A stretch of 64,000 bases of DNA from a bacterium (GCA_029933125.1 JAOZOU010000002.1:296281-360280), one strand, 5' to 3'. Shown: positions 17,550-27,136, numbered from the stretch's first letter. The notes: generated by a model from the letters alone, not told the origin. Program-made: numbers and translations.

Positions 17550-19961
17550 TTGCCTAAGGCTGTTAAGTCAACAAAGAAAACCAAGGCGAAATCAAAGAGG
17601 CGGACACGTAAGAAATCCGCTCGTAAGCTCGCCACCAAGATCGAAGCTGAAGGCAGCGGGCTTCCCGAAGAACTCGGAATAATTCCTTTGAGGGATACCG
17701 TCATTTTCCCATATATGATTGCTCCTCTGGTAATCGGTAGAGCAAGATCTCTGCAGCTTGTCGATGAAGCTGCCAATGGTGACCGTCTCATAGGTCTTGC
17801 CACACAGCTTAAGCCTGACATTGAGGTTCCATCACCGTCTGATCTTTACAAGGTTGGAACCGCAGCTATGATCCTTAAGATGCTCAAGTTTCCTGATGGA
17901 AGTACGAGGATCCTTGTCCAGGGGACATCGCGGATAAAGATAAAATCTTTCGTCCAGAAGGAGCCATATCTCAAGGCGAAGATTGAGCCTGTACCTGAGG
18001 TAAGTGACACTTCAGTTGAAACCCAGGCTCTGCTTCGGACGGTCTCTGACATCTTCGGCAAGATAGTCAATCTTTCGCCCCATCTGCCTGATGAGCTCCA
18101 GGTAGCTGTCATGAATATTGACAACGCCAGCCGTGCAGCTGATCTCATTGCTTCCAACATAAATCTTTCAACTGCCGAGAAGCAGGAGATCCTTGAGACA
18201 TTTGACATCAAGGAAAGGCTTCAGAAGCTCATCACCTATCTGAATCGCGAGCTCCAGGTTCTCGAGCTAGGAAGTAAGATCCAATCTCAAGTCAAGAATG
18301 AGATAGACAAGTCCCAGCGGGAGTTCTATCTGAGAGAGCAGCTCAAAGCCATTCGCCGAGAACTTGGTGAAACCGACGAGCGCACTATTGAGATAGAAGA
18401 GCTGAGACAGAAAATAGAAGCGGCAAATATGCCCAAGGAAGCCCGTGAAGCTGCTGAGCGTGAGCTTGATAGATTGGCAAAGATGCCGCCCCAGGCTGCT
18501 GAATATACTGTTTCTCGAACATATCTTGACTGGCTAATAAGCCTGCCATGGTCGGTAAGCACTGAAGATGTTCTTGATGTCGGCAAGGCTAAGCAGATAC
18601 TCGATGAAGATCACTACGATCTGGACAAGGTCAAAGAGCGAATACTCGAATTCCTCGCGGTGAGGAAGCTCAAGAAGGATACCAAGGGGCCAATCCTTTG
18701 CTTTGTCGGTCCTCCTGGGGTTGGGAAGACTTCTCTCGGGAAGTCAATTGCCAGGGCTCTTGGTCGCAAATTTACACGCATCTCCCTTGGTGGTATAAGG
18801 GATGAGGCTGAGATTCGAGGTCACAGGCGAACATACGTTGGTGCTCTGCCTGGTAGAATCATTCAGGGTATCCGCAAGGCTGGATCCAATAATGCCCTAT
18901 TTATGCTTGACGAAATTGACAAGATAGGGACTGACTTTCGAGGTGATCCTGCGGCTGCTCTGCTTGAGGTTCTTGATCCCGAGCAGAATGCTTACTTTTC
19001 TGACCACTATCTCGAGGTACCTTTTGACCTTTCAAAGGTGATGTTCATAACTACAGCGAACGTACTTGTTACTGTTCCACCTGCTCTGCTTGATAGGATG
19101 GAAGTGATTGAAATACCAGGTTACACGGATGAGGAGAAGCTTGAAATAGCGAAACGCTATCTGATTCCACGGCAGCTCGATGCTCATGGGCTTACACCAG
19201 AGAACATCGAGTTTGAGGATGATGCGATAAGGCTAGTGATTTCGGAGTACACGCGTGAAGCTGGGCTGAGGAATCTCGAGCGTGAGCTAGCCAACATCAT
19301 TAGAAAGGTAGCGAGGAAGGTTGCTGAAGGGGAGGCGGCAAAGACTGTTGTTACAAAGGATAAGGTGGCTGAATTCCTTGGTCCCCAGAAGTTCTTCCGT
19401 GAGGTAGCAGAGCGTACAATGCTCCCCGGTGTTGCGACTGGCCTAGCATGGACTGAGGCTGGCGGTGATATCATCTTCGTGGAAAGTAGTCTCATGAAAG
19501 GTGGAAAGTCTCTCATACTCACTGGCAGACTCGGTGACGTAATGCGTGAATCCGCCCAGGCAGCCCTCACCTATGTCCGCTCCAAAGCCAAGGAACTCAA
19601 GATAGATGAAGATTTCTATGAGAATCATGACGTTCACATACACGTGCCCCATGGTGGTGTTCCAAAGGATGGACCTTCAGCTGGAGTTACAATTGCCACC
19701 AGTCTTGTCTCACTTCTAACAGGCAAGCCTGTTCGTGGTGACATAGCCATGACAGGTGAGATAACCCTTAAGGGTCGTGTTCTTCCTGTTGGTGGGATCA
19801 AGGAGAAGATACTGGCTGCCAGAAGAGCTGGCATAAGAAGGGTCATTCTTCCGAGGAAAAATGAGAAGGATCTCCTTGAGGTTCCCGATGTCGTCAAGAA
19901 TGGAATTGAGTTTATCTTTGTCGATAGTCTTGATGAAGTTTTTGATAAAGCTCTAGCCTAG
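17550..19961 (+). CDS. lon: ATP-dependent protease Lon
   Basis: Cytoplasmic hexameric AAA+ protease for damaged and regulatory proteins. The 803-residue protein has a Lys/Arg-rich extension (1-33), the LON N-domain (about 40-230), a coiled linker, the ATPase (GPPGVGKTSLGKSIA and the FMLDEIDKIG Walker B) and the protease domain with catalytic Ser710 in PKDGPSAGV and the Lys of GIKEKIL. The basic N-terminal extension is longer than in E. coli Lon. The start is TTG 17550 after AGGAGG. It lies 10 bp after rtcB. Confidence 0.97.
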   Translation: MPKAVKSTKKTKAKSKRRTRKKSARKLATKIEAEGSGLPEELGIIPLRDTVIFPYMIAPLVIGRARSLQLVDEAANGDRLIGLATQLKPDIEVPSPSDLYKVGTAAMILKMLKFPDGSTRILVQGTSRIKIKSFVQKEPYLKAKIEPVPEVSDTSVETQALLRTVSDIFGKIVNLSPHLPDELQVAVMNIDNASRAADLIASNINLSTAEKQEILETFDIKERLQKLITYLNRELQVLELGSKIQSQVKNEIDKSQREFYLREQLKAIRRELGETDERTIEIEELRQKIEAANMPKEAREAAERELDRLAKMPPQAAEYTVSRTYLDWLISLPWSVSTEDVLDVGKAKQILDEDHYDLDKVKERILEFLAVRKLKKDTKGPILCFVGPPGVGKTSLGKSIARALGRKFTRISLGGIRDEAEIRGHRRTYVGALPGRIIQGIRKAGSNNALFMLDEIDKIGTDFRGDPAAALLEVLDPEQNAYFSDHYLEVPFDLSKVMFITTANVLVTVPPALLDRMEVIEIPGYTDEEKLEIAKRYLIPRQLDAHGLTPENIEFEDDAIRLVISEYTREAGLRNLERELANIIRKVARKVAEGEAAKTVVTKDKVAEFLGPQKFFREVAERTMLPGVATGLAWTEAGGDIIFVESSLMKGGKSLILTGRLGDVMRESAQAALTYVRSKAKELKIDEDFYENHDVHIHVPHGGVPKDGPSAGVTIATSLVSLLTGKPVRGDIAMTGEITLKGRVLPVGGIKEKILAARRAGIRRVILPRKNEKDLLEVPDVVKNGIEFIFVDSLDEVFDKALA

Positions 19962-21674
19962 ATGGCGTTCATGGAGGAACCTGGAGTGACAACCTCACCC
20001 CGAAATCTGCCAATCCGTTGCTGGGAAGTGCTCTCATGCAAGGAGCAAGAATGCCAAGCGTTCGGCAATGAGAATTTTGCCTGCTGGTTGGCTGAAGACA
20101 GCAGGTGTTTTGACGGCTCTCCTAATCTTATCGAAAGGATTCGGTCAAGGTGTCTATCATGTGAGGTCTTTCTGAGTCATCGCAAAAGATCTTTTGGCAA
20201 GCGCTTTGCTGATGGTGCAATGCTTACAACAATGGACAATCTCCTGGGTGAAATCGGTGATCTTACCGCAAGGATCCAGGCGCTTGAAAATGAAGCCAGG
20301 AGTAGAATGGTTCAGGTGACACTCCTGAGTGAGGTGGGACGCGCTCTTCAAAGCACAATGGAGCTCGACGAGACCTTAAGAATCATCCTTACAGCGGTTA
20401 CCGCCGGTGATGGCCTAGGATTCAATCGTGCTTTCTTGCTTCTCCTTGATGAAGAGGGAAAGGAGCTCAGGGGGAGGATGGGAGTTGGTCCTGCGCATCC
20501 AGCTGAAGCCGAGAGCATTTGGAAGGCAATGGAAACCGAAGGATTGACCCTTCGCGAAATCCTGAGGCAACGCAAGATGGCTACTCCTGATGGCATCATG
20601 AGACTCGCAACCAACCTGCGCTATCCCCTCGATGCCAAGGATAACATCATTGCAGCCTGTCTGATCGAAGGTTCCTCTTACATTGCCAGCGGGTCGCATG
20701 ATCCAAGGCTAAGCGACTTGGTTCGCCATCTTGGTAACGATCATTTCATTGTGGTTCCTCTTGTTGCTGAGGGTGAAAGGCTCGGTGCAATTGTTGCAGA
20801 CAATTTTGTTACACGCCGTCCCATAACGCGTGAGGATATGCGGTTGCTTGAATCCTTTGCCAGCCAAGCTGCTCTTGCAATTGTTAATGCATCTCTCCAC
20901 GGGAAGCTTAAGGAGAGATTATCCCAGCTTGAGAAGGCTCACGAGGAGCTCAGCAGGAAGCACTGGCAGCTTGTGCGTGCCGAGCGGCTTGTTGCCCTTG
21001 CGGGTCTAGCTGCGACATTCGTACACGATCTCAAGGCTCCAATTGTTTCGATGGGCTTGATGGCAAGGTCTGCACTGGAGAGATTTAAGCATGATGCCGA
21101 GACTCGAAGTGTAATCGAGCAGATTTTGGAAGACATAGTAAGAATTGAAGACTATCTCAGCAAGCTTGCTGATACTGCCACCCATGGAAGACCTGATCAT
21201 GTTGAGATTGATCCAGCTGAGGTGATAAAGGATTCGCTTGACCTGATAAAAGGAAGCTTGCTTGTTCAGAATGTTGAGGCAAAGGTTGAGTTCAACCATC
21301 GCGATGCAAAGGTGAAAGGTAGCCCGGTCGAACTTAGACAAATGATGCTCAGCCTTCTTCAGAATTCGCTTGAAGCAATGCCACATGGTGGACAGATTTC
21401 AATATCAACAGCCCTTGAGAACAACAGGCTCAGGATAAGCGTGAGTGATACAGGTCACGGTATTCCTCAAGATATAAGTGACAGGGTATTCGCAATGTTT
21501 TTTACGACCAAGCCGACAGGTTCAGGGCTTGGGCTTTTCATAGTTAAGCGCATCGTCACTGACCATGGCGGCACAATTGCTCTTGAGTCGAAGGAAGGCA
21601 TGGGTACAAGTTTTGTGATCAACCTTCCTGTTGCTACTTCAGGAGACGACTCGGCAACGATGGGCGAGAAGTGA
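19962..21674 (+). CDS. Cytoplasmic sensor histidine kinase with Cys-rich N-terminus and GAF domain
   Basis: A 570-residue two-component kinase without membrane segments. Residues about 15-70 form a cysteine cluster (RCWEVLSCKEQEC ... CW ... DSRC ... CLSC) like the CW-type motif seen on other bacterial sensors; redox or metal sensing is possible. A coiled coil, a GAF domain (about 115-310), a second coiled coil, then HisKA with His355 in FVHDLKAP and an HATPase (N box LLQNSLEAM; G boxes DTGHGIP and GSGLGLFI) follow. ATG 19962 abuts the lon stop; GTG 19986 after GGAGG is an alternative. No response regulator is adjacent. Confidence 0.88.
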   Translation: MAFMEEPGVTTSPRNLPIRCWEVLSCKEQECQAFGNENFACWLAEDSRCFDGSPNLIERIRSRCLSCEVFLSHRKRSFGKRFADGAMLTTMDNLLGEIGDLTARIQALENEARSRMVQVTLLSEVGRALQSTMELDETLRIILTAVTAGDGLGFNRAFLLLLDEEGKELRGRMGVGPAHPAEAESIWKAMETEGLTLREILRQRKMATPDGIMRLATNLRYPLDAKDNIIAACLIEGSSYIASGSHDPRLSDLVRHLGNDHFIVVPLVAEGERLGAIVADNFVTRRPITREDMRLLESFASQAALAIVNASLHGKLKERLSQLEKAHEELSRKHWQLVRAERLVALAGLAATFVHDLKAPIVSMGLMARSALERFKHDAETRSVIEQILEDIVRIEDYLSKLADTATHGRPDHVEIDPAEVIKDSLDLIKGSLLVQNVEAKVEFNHRDAKVKGSPVELRQMMLSLLQNSLEAMPHGGQISISTALENNRLRISVSDTGHGIPQDISDRVFAMFFTTKPTGSGLGLFIVKRIVTDHGGTIALESKEGMGTSFVINLPVATSGDDSATMGEK

Positions 21675-22912
21675 ATAATATTCTTCCTCAAATAGCCTTG
21701 CTACTTGTTTTGCTGTGGCTTTCCTCTCTCTTTTCCGGTTCTGAAACCGCTCTCTTTTCCTTGAAGCCTTACCACATAAGAGAGCTCCAGAGGAAACCAT
21801 CAAGAAGATCACTTATGGTTAGCTCCCTCCTGACTGAGCCTTATCATCTTCTCATCGCAATTCTCATAGGAAACACCCTGGTAAATGTTGCTGCCTCAAG
21901 TATTGGTACAAACGTAGTTGGTAGATTTGTCAAGCATGGTGCCGTTGGCGTGAGTGTCTTTGTGATGACAGCGCTGATCCTTCTTTTTGGGGAGATAATT
22001 CCCAAGACGCTTGCTGTCAACAATCCCAAGGTAACCGCATTGAGAAACGTGCCCATTGTATCGGTGGCTGTTGGCGCATTCATGCCACTTCGTGTGGTGC
22101 TTGATAGAATCGTAAGATTTGTTCTTGAAGTGATCGCATCTCCAGTTAGAACGGAGCCCGGGCAGAAACACGCTCATGTATCAGAAGCAATAGATACGGG
22201 TCGAACCGAGGGTGTGCTTGATAAGACAGAGACTGACATGCTTGGCGGTATTGTTAGGCTCATGAATCTTTCAGTCCAGAACATAATGACACCGAGAACT
22301 GAGGTTTTCATGTTGAGCTCTGCTGTCAAGGTCAAGGAAGCAATCAACTTGGTTAGATCTTCTGGCTATTCTCGCATTCCTGTTTTTGATCACAAATCGC
22401 GAGATCGCATAGTCGGGATTCTTTATGCGAAGGATCTTTTGTACAAGCGTGCAGGCGAAGAAACTCCGATTGCGGAGATTGTGCGGGATCCTCTTTTCGT
22501 TCCTGAATCCAAGACACTCATCGATCTCCTGCAGGAATTTGTTTCGGGTAAAGCGCATTTCGCCGTTGTGATTGATGAGTATGGCTCGTTCACTGGTATT
22601 GTTACGCTTGATGACATTCTGGCGGAGGTGATCGGAAGGGATATTGGGGCATACGAGGAAAGGTACCGTTTCAGGCGGAAGTCGCGCAACGAATGGGAAG
22701 TCTCGGGTCGGATGGAGATAGAGTATCTCAATGCTCTGACAGGTTCGGGGATTACAAACCCCAAAGCTGAGACCATTGGAGGTTATATTCTCAACCACCT
22801 TGGCAGAATACCTGAGATTGGCGAAGAAGTGACAATAGACAATCTTAAATTCAAGATTGTCGATGCTGATAAACGCAGAATAATCACTGTGCTTGTGCAG
22901 AAGAGAAGGTAG
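21671..22912 (+). CDS. CNNM/CorC-family membrane protein with DUF21, CBS pair and CorC_HlyC domain (first copy)
   Basis: Integral membrane protein of 413 residues, a family linked to Mg or other divalent-cation efflux. Order: DUF21 transmembrane region (about 1-190, including SGSETALFSL and GEIIPKTLAV), a CBS pair (about 205-325, with IMTPRTEVFML and VIDEYGSFTGIVTLDDIL), and a C-terminal CorC_HlyC sandwich. GTG 21671 overlaps the histidine-kinase stop (GTGA), so it is translationally coupled. A paralogue follows directly, as often seen for this family. Confidence 0.92.
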   Translation: MNNILPQIALLLVLLWLSSLFSGSETALFSLKPYHIRELQRKPSRRSLMVSSLLTEPYHLLIAILIGNTLVNVAASSIGTNVVGRFVKHGAVGVSVFVMTALILLFGEIIPKTLAVNNPKVTALRNVPIVSVAVGAFMPLRVVLDRIVRFVLEVIASPVRTEPGQKHAHVSEAIDTGRTEGVLDKTETDMLGGIVRLMNLSVQNIMTPRTEVFMLSSAVKVKEAINLVRSSGYSRIPVFDHKSRDRIVGILYAKDLLYKRAGEETPIAEIVRDPLFVPESKTLIDLLQEFVSGKAHFAVVIDEYGSFTGIVTLDDILAEVIGRDIGAYEERYRFRRKSRNEWEVSGRMEIEYLNALTGSGITNPKAETIGGYILNHLGRIPEIGEEVTIDNLKFKIVDADKRRIITVLVQKRR

Positions 22913-22913
22913 T

Positions 22914-24140
22914 ATGAGCTATCTGTATCACATATTGGCTATCGCAGTCGCAATAGCAGGTGTAGCCTTCTTCTCGGGAAGTGAGACATCGCTTGTCTCA
23001 AGTAATCGCTTCAGGATAAAGGCACTAGCCAGGCAGGGTAATCGAGCTGCTATAAGGGCTTACTGGATGCTTCAAAGGCCGGCTCTACTTTTGAGTGTGA
23101 CCCTGGTTGGGACAAATATCCTTGTTGTGCTTGCATCTGCCCTTGCGACTGATGTTCTGATGCCTACTGTTGGCGCTTACTCGGTGCTTGTCTCGACACT
23201 GAGCATCACTGGTTTGCTCCTTGTCTTTGGTGATATCATACCCAAGGCAGTTGCACGTAGCAAGCCTGAGAGTATTCTCATGAGCTCATCCCTCGGTCTC
23301 CAACTAGCTTACTATACTCTCTATCCGATAGCCCTCCTTACATCAGGGGTGGCTAAGGCATTTGCTAAGGTTTCGAGTGGAATTCAACCCCAAACGTCTA
23401 TCACAAGAGAAGAGATAAGGGCACTCATAAAAGAGGCAACCGAAAGCAGTCTGGCACTCGGTCCTCAGGTATACGCTCACAGGATAATGGATCTGTCGCG
23501 AATGAGGGTCACCTCAGTAATGGTTCCTATGGATGAGGTTGAGTGTGTTGAGGAGGAGGCGACTGTAGATGAGGTCTTGCAGGTTGCATCAAGAAGCGGT
23601 CACTCGAGATATCCGGTCTACAGGCGGACGAGAGAAAACATTGTTGGCTTGTTGCATGTGAAAGACTTGCTTGGTGTCGGAGGCAAGACAAGAATAAAAG
23701 CCTTCATTAGAAGTGCTTTCTTCATTCCTGAAACCCAGACAGTTAAGATGGCGATAAGACTCATGAGGGAAGAGCCTCGACATATGGCAATTGTTGCAGA
23801 TGAGTATGGTCGTCCGATTGGCATTCTCACCTTCGAAGACCTTGTTGAAGAGATTGTGGGTGAGATAAAGGATGAATATGACAGAACAATGATTCCTGAG
23901 ATAGGTTTTGGCAAACCCCTGAGTGGGAGTCTTCCCGTAGCCATAATAAGAGAGACTCTTGGCATTGACATCCCGGAGGGTAACTATGAGACACTTGCTG
24001 GATTCATTGTTGATAGAGCTGGTAGAATGTGTCAGCCTGGTGATGTGATAAAGTACGATGTTTATCGTTTTGAAGTTCTCGAGGTAAAGCGCCGCAGAAT
24101 TAAGAGCGTACGCATAACAAAGCAGGATAAAGATGGCTAG
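22914..24140 (+). CDS. CNNM/CorC-family membrane protein (second copy)
   Basis: Paralogue of the preceding gene, 408 residues with the same order: DUF21 (SGSETSLVSS, FGDIIPKAVARS), CBS pair (SVMVPMDEVECV, VADEYGRPIGILTFEDLV) and CorC_HlyC. It starts at ATG 22914, one base after the previous stop. The two proteins differ throughout, so they are an old tandem pair that could form a heterodimer, as described for paired CorC/YfjD-type proteins. Its last 8 bp overlap the ROK gene. Confidence 0.92.
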   Translation: MSYLYHILAIAVAIAGVAFFSGSETSLVSSNRFRIKALARQGNRAAIRAYWMLQRPALLLSVTLVGTNILVVLASALATDVLMPTVGAYSVLVSTLSITGLLLVFGDIIPKAVARSKPESILMSSSLGLQLAYYTLYPIALLTSGVAKAFAKVSSGIQPQTSITREEIRALIKEATESSLALGPQVYAHRIMDLSRMRVTSVMVPMDEVECVEEEATVDEVLQVASRSGHSRYPVYRRTRENIVGLLHVKDLLGVGGKTRIKAFIRSAFFIPETQTVKMAIRLMREEPRHMAIVADEYGRPIGILTFEDLVEEIVGEIKDEYDRTMIPEIGFGKPLSGSLPVAIIRETLGIDIPEGNYETLAGFIVDRAGRMCQPGDVIKYDVYRFEVLEVKRRRIKSVRITKQDKDG

Positions 24141-25080
24141 AAAATTAGCAGTTTCCCTTGATGTCGGTGGTACGAACATCAAAATTGCGGCTGTAGACTC
24201 AGGGGGCAGAATCATCTCGCGTGCAAGAAGGCGGATGCATCAGCCAAGCTCGAAGGATGCTCTCTACGGTGAGCTAGCCGCCACTATTTCGTGGTTTATC
24301 AGAAGAGACAATCTTCTAAGAGAAGTGGCAGGTGTTGGGATTGGATTTGCAGGGCTTACCGATGGGGGGCGTGGAAGGGTCTATTTTGCTCCCAATATTG
24401 GGCAATTGAGCAATATCGAGATCAAGGATGAGCTTGAGAGGAGAATTGATCTTCGGATCACTGTCGAGAATGATGCCAATTGTGCGGTAGTGGGAGAATA
24501 CTGGCAGGGTGCGGCCAGAGGTTTCGACAGTGTTTTCATGTTCACCCTTGGAACGGGAATCGGTGGCGGGATAATTCTGGGGGGCAAGCTCTGGAGAGGA
24601 GCCTTTGGGATTGCAGGGGAGATCGGGCATACTGTCGTCGATCCGAATGGCTCAAGGTGCGCCTGCGGCAACCGTGGATGTCTTGAAGCTCTTGCTGGCG
24701 GAACTGCTCTCGTAAGGGATTATATCAGAAGAAGAAACATAAGAAGGGCGCATTCGACAATCACTCCAAAGGAAGTTGTTGAACGGGCCAAGCATGGCGA
24801 CCGAATAGCAATGAGTGTAGTGACGCAGGCAGGAAAGGCACTTGGGATTGGTATTGCGAACGTTTTCAATTTGGTCAACCCCTCCTTGATTCTTATCGGT
24901 GGCGGGGTAAGCAGGGCTGGTAGCTTTCTCCTTGCTCCGGCTATTGAGAACGCGCGTAGCCTGATCGCACCTGCCCTGCGATCCCATCTCTTGGTTAAGC
25001 GCAGCAGACTTGGGGATGATGCCGGAGTTCTTGGAAGCGCGTATCTTTGCTTTAAGCAAGTAGGTGTTGCGACATCATAG
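24133..25080 (+). CDS. ROK family sugar kinase, glucokinase-like
   Basis: Phosphorylates a hexose such as glucose with ATP in the cytoplasm. The 315-residue protein has the ATP-binding phosphate-1 motif DVGGTNIKIAAVD, catalytic Asp in VENDANCA, GTGIGGGIILGG, and the ROK zinc-binding signature GH-x9-CACGNRGCLE. There is no N-terminal helix-turn-helix, so it is an enzyme and not a ROK repressor. It overlaps the upstream CNNM gene by 8 bp and is the last gene of the long operon from speD onward. Glucose specificity is likely but not certain. Confidence 0.9.
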   Translation: MARKLAVSLDVGGTNIKIAAVDSGGRIISRARRRMHQPSSKDALYGELAATISWFIRRDNLLREVAGVGIGFAGLTDGGRGRVYFAPNIGQLSNIEIKDELERRIDLRITVENDANCAVVGEYWQGAARGFDSVFMFTLGTGIGGGIILGGKLWRGAFGIAGEIGHTVVDPNGSRCACGNRGCLEALAGGTALVRDYIRRRNIRRAHSTITPKEVVERAKHGDRIAMSVVTQAGKALGIGIANVFNLVNPSLILIGGGVSRAGSFLLAPAIENARSLIAPALRSHLLVKRSRLGDDAGVLGSAYLCFKQVGVATS

Positions 25081-25140
25081 CCGAAGCCTTTTGCTGGGAA
25101 TTGGACTTTCGATGAGCTCTAACAGAGAGGAGACGGTAAG

Positions 25141-26211
25141 GTGAACATCTTTGAGAAGCTTAGAGATTCGAATCATGAGCAGGTCATGTTCCTGCGCGAG
25201 CCGGTTTCAGGACTAAAAGCCGTAATTGCCATTCATGATACCACTCTTGGTCCAGCTATTGGTGGAGTTCGTATGTGGAAATATGAAGGTGAGGAGAATG
25301 CCGTCGAGGATGCTTTGAAACTTTCGCGAGCTATGACCTTTAAGGCAGCGGGGGCGGGACTTAATTTTGGCGGTGGTCAAACCGTTGTACTTGGGGATCC
25401 GAGAAAGGACAAGTCAGAAGCTCTCTTCAGAGCTCTTGGCAGATTCATTGATAGTTTCGGTGGTCGCTACATAGCAGCTGAGGGTGTGGGAACGACATAT
25501 GAGGACATGGATTACATTCGGATGGAAACCCGCTATGTAGTTGGCATACCAAGCTCTCGAGGTGGAAGTGGTGATCCATCCCCCATGTGCGCCTACGGTG
25601 TTGTGAGGGGGCTTGAGGCTTGTCAAGCCTTCAGGACCGGGAGTGATGATCTCTCTGGTCTGCGCGTTGCTGTACAGGGCGTAGGGAAGGTTGGAAGCAT
25701 AATTGTTAAGATGCTCATTGAGCGAGGCGCCAAGGTTACCATTGCCGATGTTGATGAGCAAGCAATTAGGCGGATTTCTGAGTCGTTCGATGTTAAGGTC
25801 TTTTCTCCCGAAGAGATTTTTGATGTTGACTGTGACGTGTTCTGCCCTTGTGCTTTGGGAGGAATCATAAACGATAGCACCATCAAACGCCTTAAGTGTT
25901 CAATCGTGGCTGGAGCGGCTAATAACCAGCTCGAAGAATCCCGCCATGGTGATCTGCTCCATGAGCTCGGAATCCTCTATGCACCTGACTACATAATAAA
26001 CGCCGGTGGCCTCATAAATGTCACTGACGAAATATACGGCTATGACGAGAAGCGAGCTCTTCGTAAGACAGCGGCTATCCGTGATGTTCTTTATCGCATC
26101 CTTGTATCGTCGCGCGAGGAAGGCATCCCCACTTACAAGGCTGCTGACAAGTTCGCAATGCAGCGAATTGAGAAGGTTGGGAGAGTGAGGCGGTCTTTTG
26201 TCTCCTCTTAG
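25141..26211 (+). CDS. Leucine-dehydrogenase-like protein lacking two catalytic residues
   Basis: A 356-residue member of the Glu/Leu/Phe/Val dehydrogenase family, near the 364 of leucine dehydrogenases. The substrate-carboxyl Lys68 is kept (MTFKAAGAGL), and the NAD fold is intact (VQGVGKVGS). The catalytic Lys expected at position 80 is Gln (GGGQTVV), and the catalytic Asp expected at 115 is Gly (AAEGVGT). Both fall exactly at the Bacillus leucine-dehydrogenase numbering. Ordinary amino-acid oxidation therefore seems unlikely, and the function is open. The start is GTG 25141 with GGAGACGG upstream. The 3-prime end overlaps the convergent FAH gene by 4 bp. Confidence 0.85.
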   Translation: MNIFEKLRDSNHEQVMFLREPVSGLKAVIAIHDTTLGPAIGGVRMWKYEGEENAVEDALKLSRAMTFKAAGAGLNFGGGQTVVLGDPRKDKSEALFRALGRFIDSFGGRYIAAEGVGTTYEDMDYIRMETRYVVGIPSSRGGSGDPSPMCAYGVVRGLEACQAFRTGSDDLSGLRVAVQGVGKVGSIIVKMLIERGAKVTIADVDEQAIRRISESFDVKVFSPEEIFDVDCDVFCPCALGGIINDSTIKRLKCSIVAGAANNQLEESRHGDLLHELGILYAPDYIINAGGLINVTDEIYGYDEKRALRKTAAIRDVLYRILVSSREEGIPTYKAADKFAMQRIEKVGRVRRSFVSS

Positions 26212-27110
26212 GCCTCGGCTACCACTGGATTGCTGAGTGTTCCAATCCCCTCGATCGATATCTCAACGATGTCACCATCTTCGAGAAAAACCTGAGGGTC
26301 TCTGAAGACTCCAACTCCACCCGGAGTCCCTGTCGAGACAATGTCACCAGGAAGCAGAGTTATGTGACGTGAGATGAAGACAACGATATCCACTGGTTTG
26401 AATATCAGGTTGGCTGTCGAGCTCGCTTGCATTGTTATCGAATTGACCTTTGTGGTTATCGCAAGGCTGAGCGGGTCTCCCAAGTCATCCTCGGTCACGA
26501 TCCAGGGGCCGAGCGGGCAGAAAGTGTCGATACTCTTGGAGCGAAACCACTGCTTTTCCTTGAACTGAATCTCGCGCTCGGTGACATCATTGAGACAGCA
26601 ATATCCGAGAATAGAGTCCCTCGCAGAGCTAGAATCAGCATTACGAACAGGCTTCGACACCACGAAAGCAAATTCACCTTCAAAGTCAACTTTGGTTGAG
26701 CCTTTTGGAATCAAAATTGCATCGCCATGCCCGATCACAGCGGTCGGTGCCTTGGCAAAAAGGAGGGGAGCATCTGGAATTTTGGCGCCCTGCTCCTCTA
26801 TGTGATCCCGATAGTTTCGTCCCAGGCAAATTATCTTTGAGGGCTTCCTCACAGGTGGACAGATTCGGACCTCACCCAAACTTGCCCAACAATGAAGAGG
26901 AAAATCGATGCCGCTTTCCCCTTTCTCCCTTATTGCCTCTTCGAGCTCTCGAAGAAGGTCGAGCTTAGCTGATGTGAGGATATCCATGAGATCTGATGGA
27001 AGAGGCCCAATCTCAAGGAACATCGAGCAGGCAGCAACGTCATAGACATTACCCTTGATCAAAAGCCCTGCCCTTTCTTCGTGATTTCGCCTGTAAGTGA
27101 GGATTTTCAA
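26208..27110 (-). CDS. Fumarylacetoacetate hydrolase (FAH) family protein
   Basis: FAH-superfamily enzyme of 300 residues; members are hydrolases, decarboxylases or isomerases of 2-keto or dicarboxylic compounds, including oxaloacetate decarboxylases. The core starts with CLGRNYRDHIEEQG, the metal-binding Glu pair is in VDFEGEFAFVV, the metal Asp in CLNDVTERE, and the end has LLPGDIVSTGTPGGVG. The start is TTG (complement of 27108-27110) after a strong AAGGAGGG. It is convergent with the dehydrogenase-like gene and divergent from the thioesterase. The substrate cannot be read from the sequence. Confidence 0.9.
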   Translation of the reverse strand: MKILTYRRNHEERAGLLIKGNVYDVAACSMFLEIGPLPSDLMDILTSAKLDLLRELEEAIREKGESGIDFPLHCWASLGEVRICPPVRKPSKIICLGRNYRDHIEEQGAKIPDAPLLFAKAPTAVIGHGDAILIPKGSTKVDFEGEFAFVVSKPVRNADSSSARDSILGYCCLNDVTEREIQFKEKQWFRSKSIDTFCPLGPWIVTEDDLGDPLSLAITTKVNSITMQASSTANLIFKPVDIVVFISRHITLLPGDIVSTGTPGGVGVFRDPQVFLEDGDIVEISIEGIGTLSNPVVAEA

Positions 27111-27136
27111 GGCAACCCTCCTTGGGTTTTTGGCAT

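Noticed and set aside
17550-17650. Lys/Arg-rich N-terminus of Lon as a mis-called upstream extension
   Set aside because: The TTG start has a strong AGGAGG at proper spacing, and no better start lies before the LON domain. I accept the basic extension as real.
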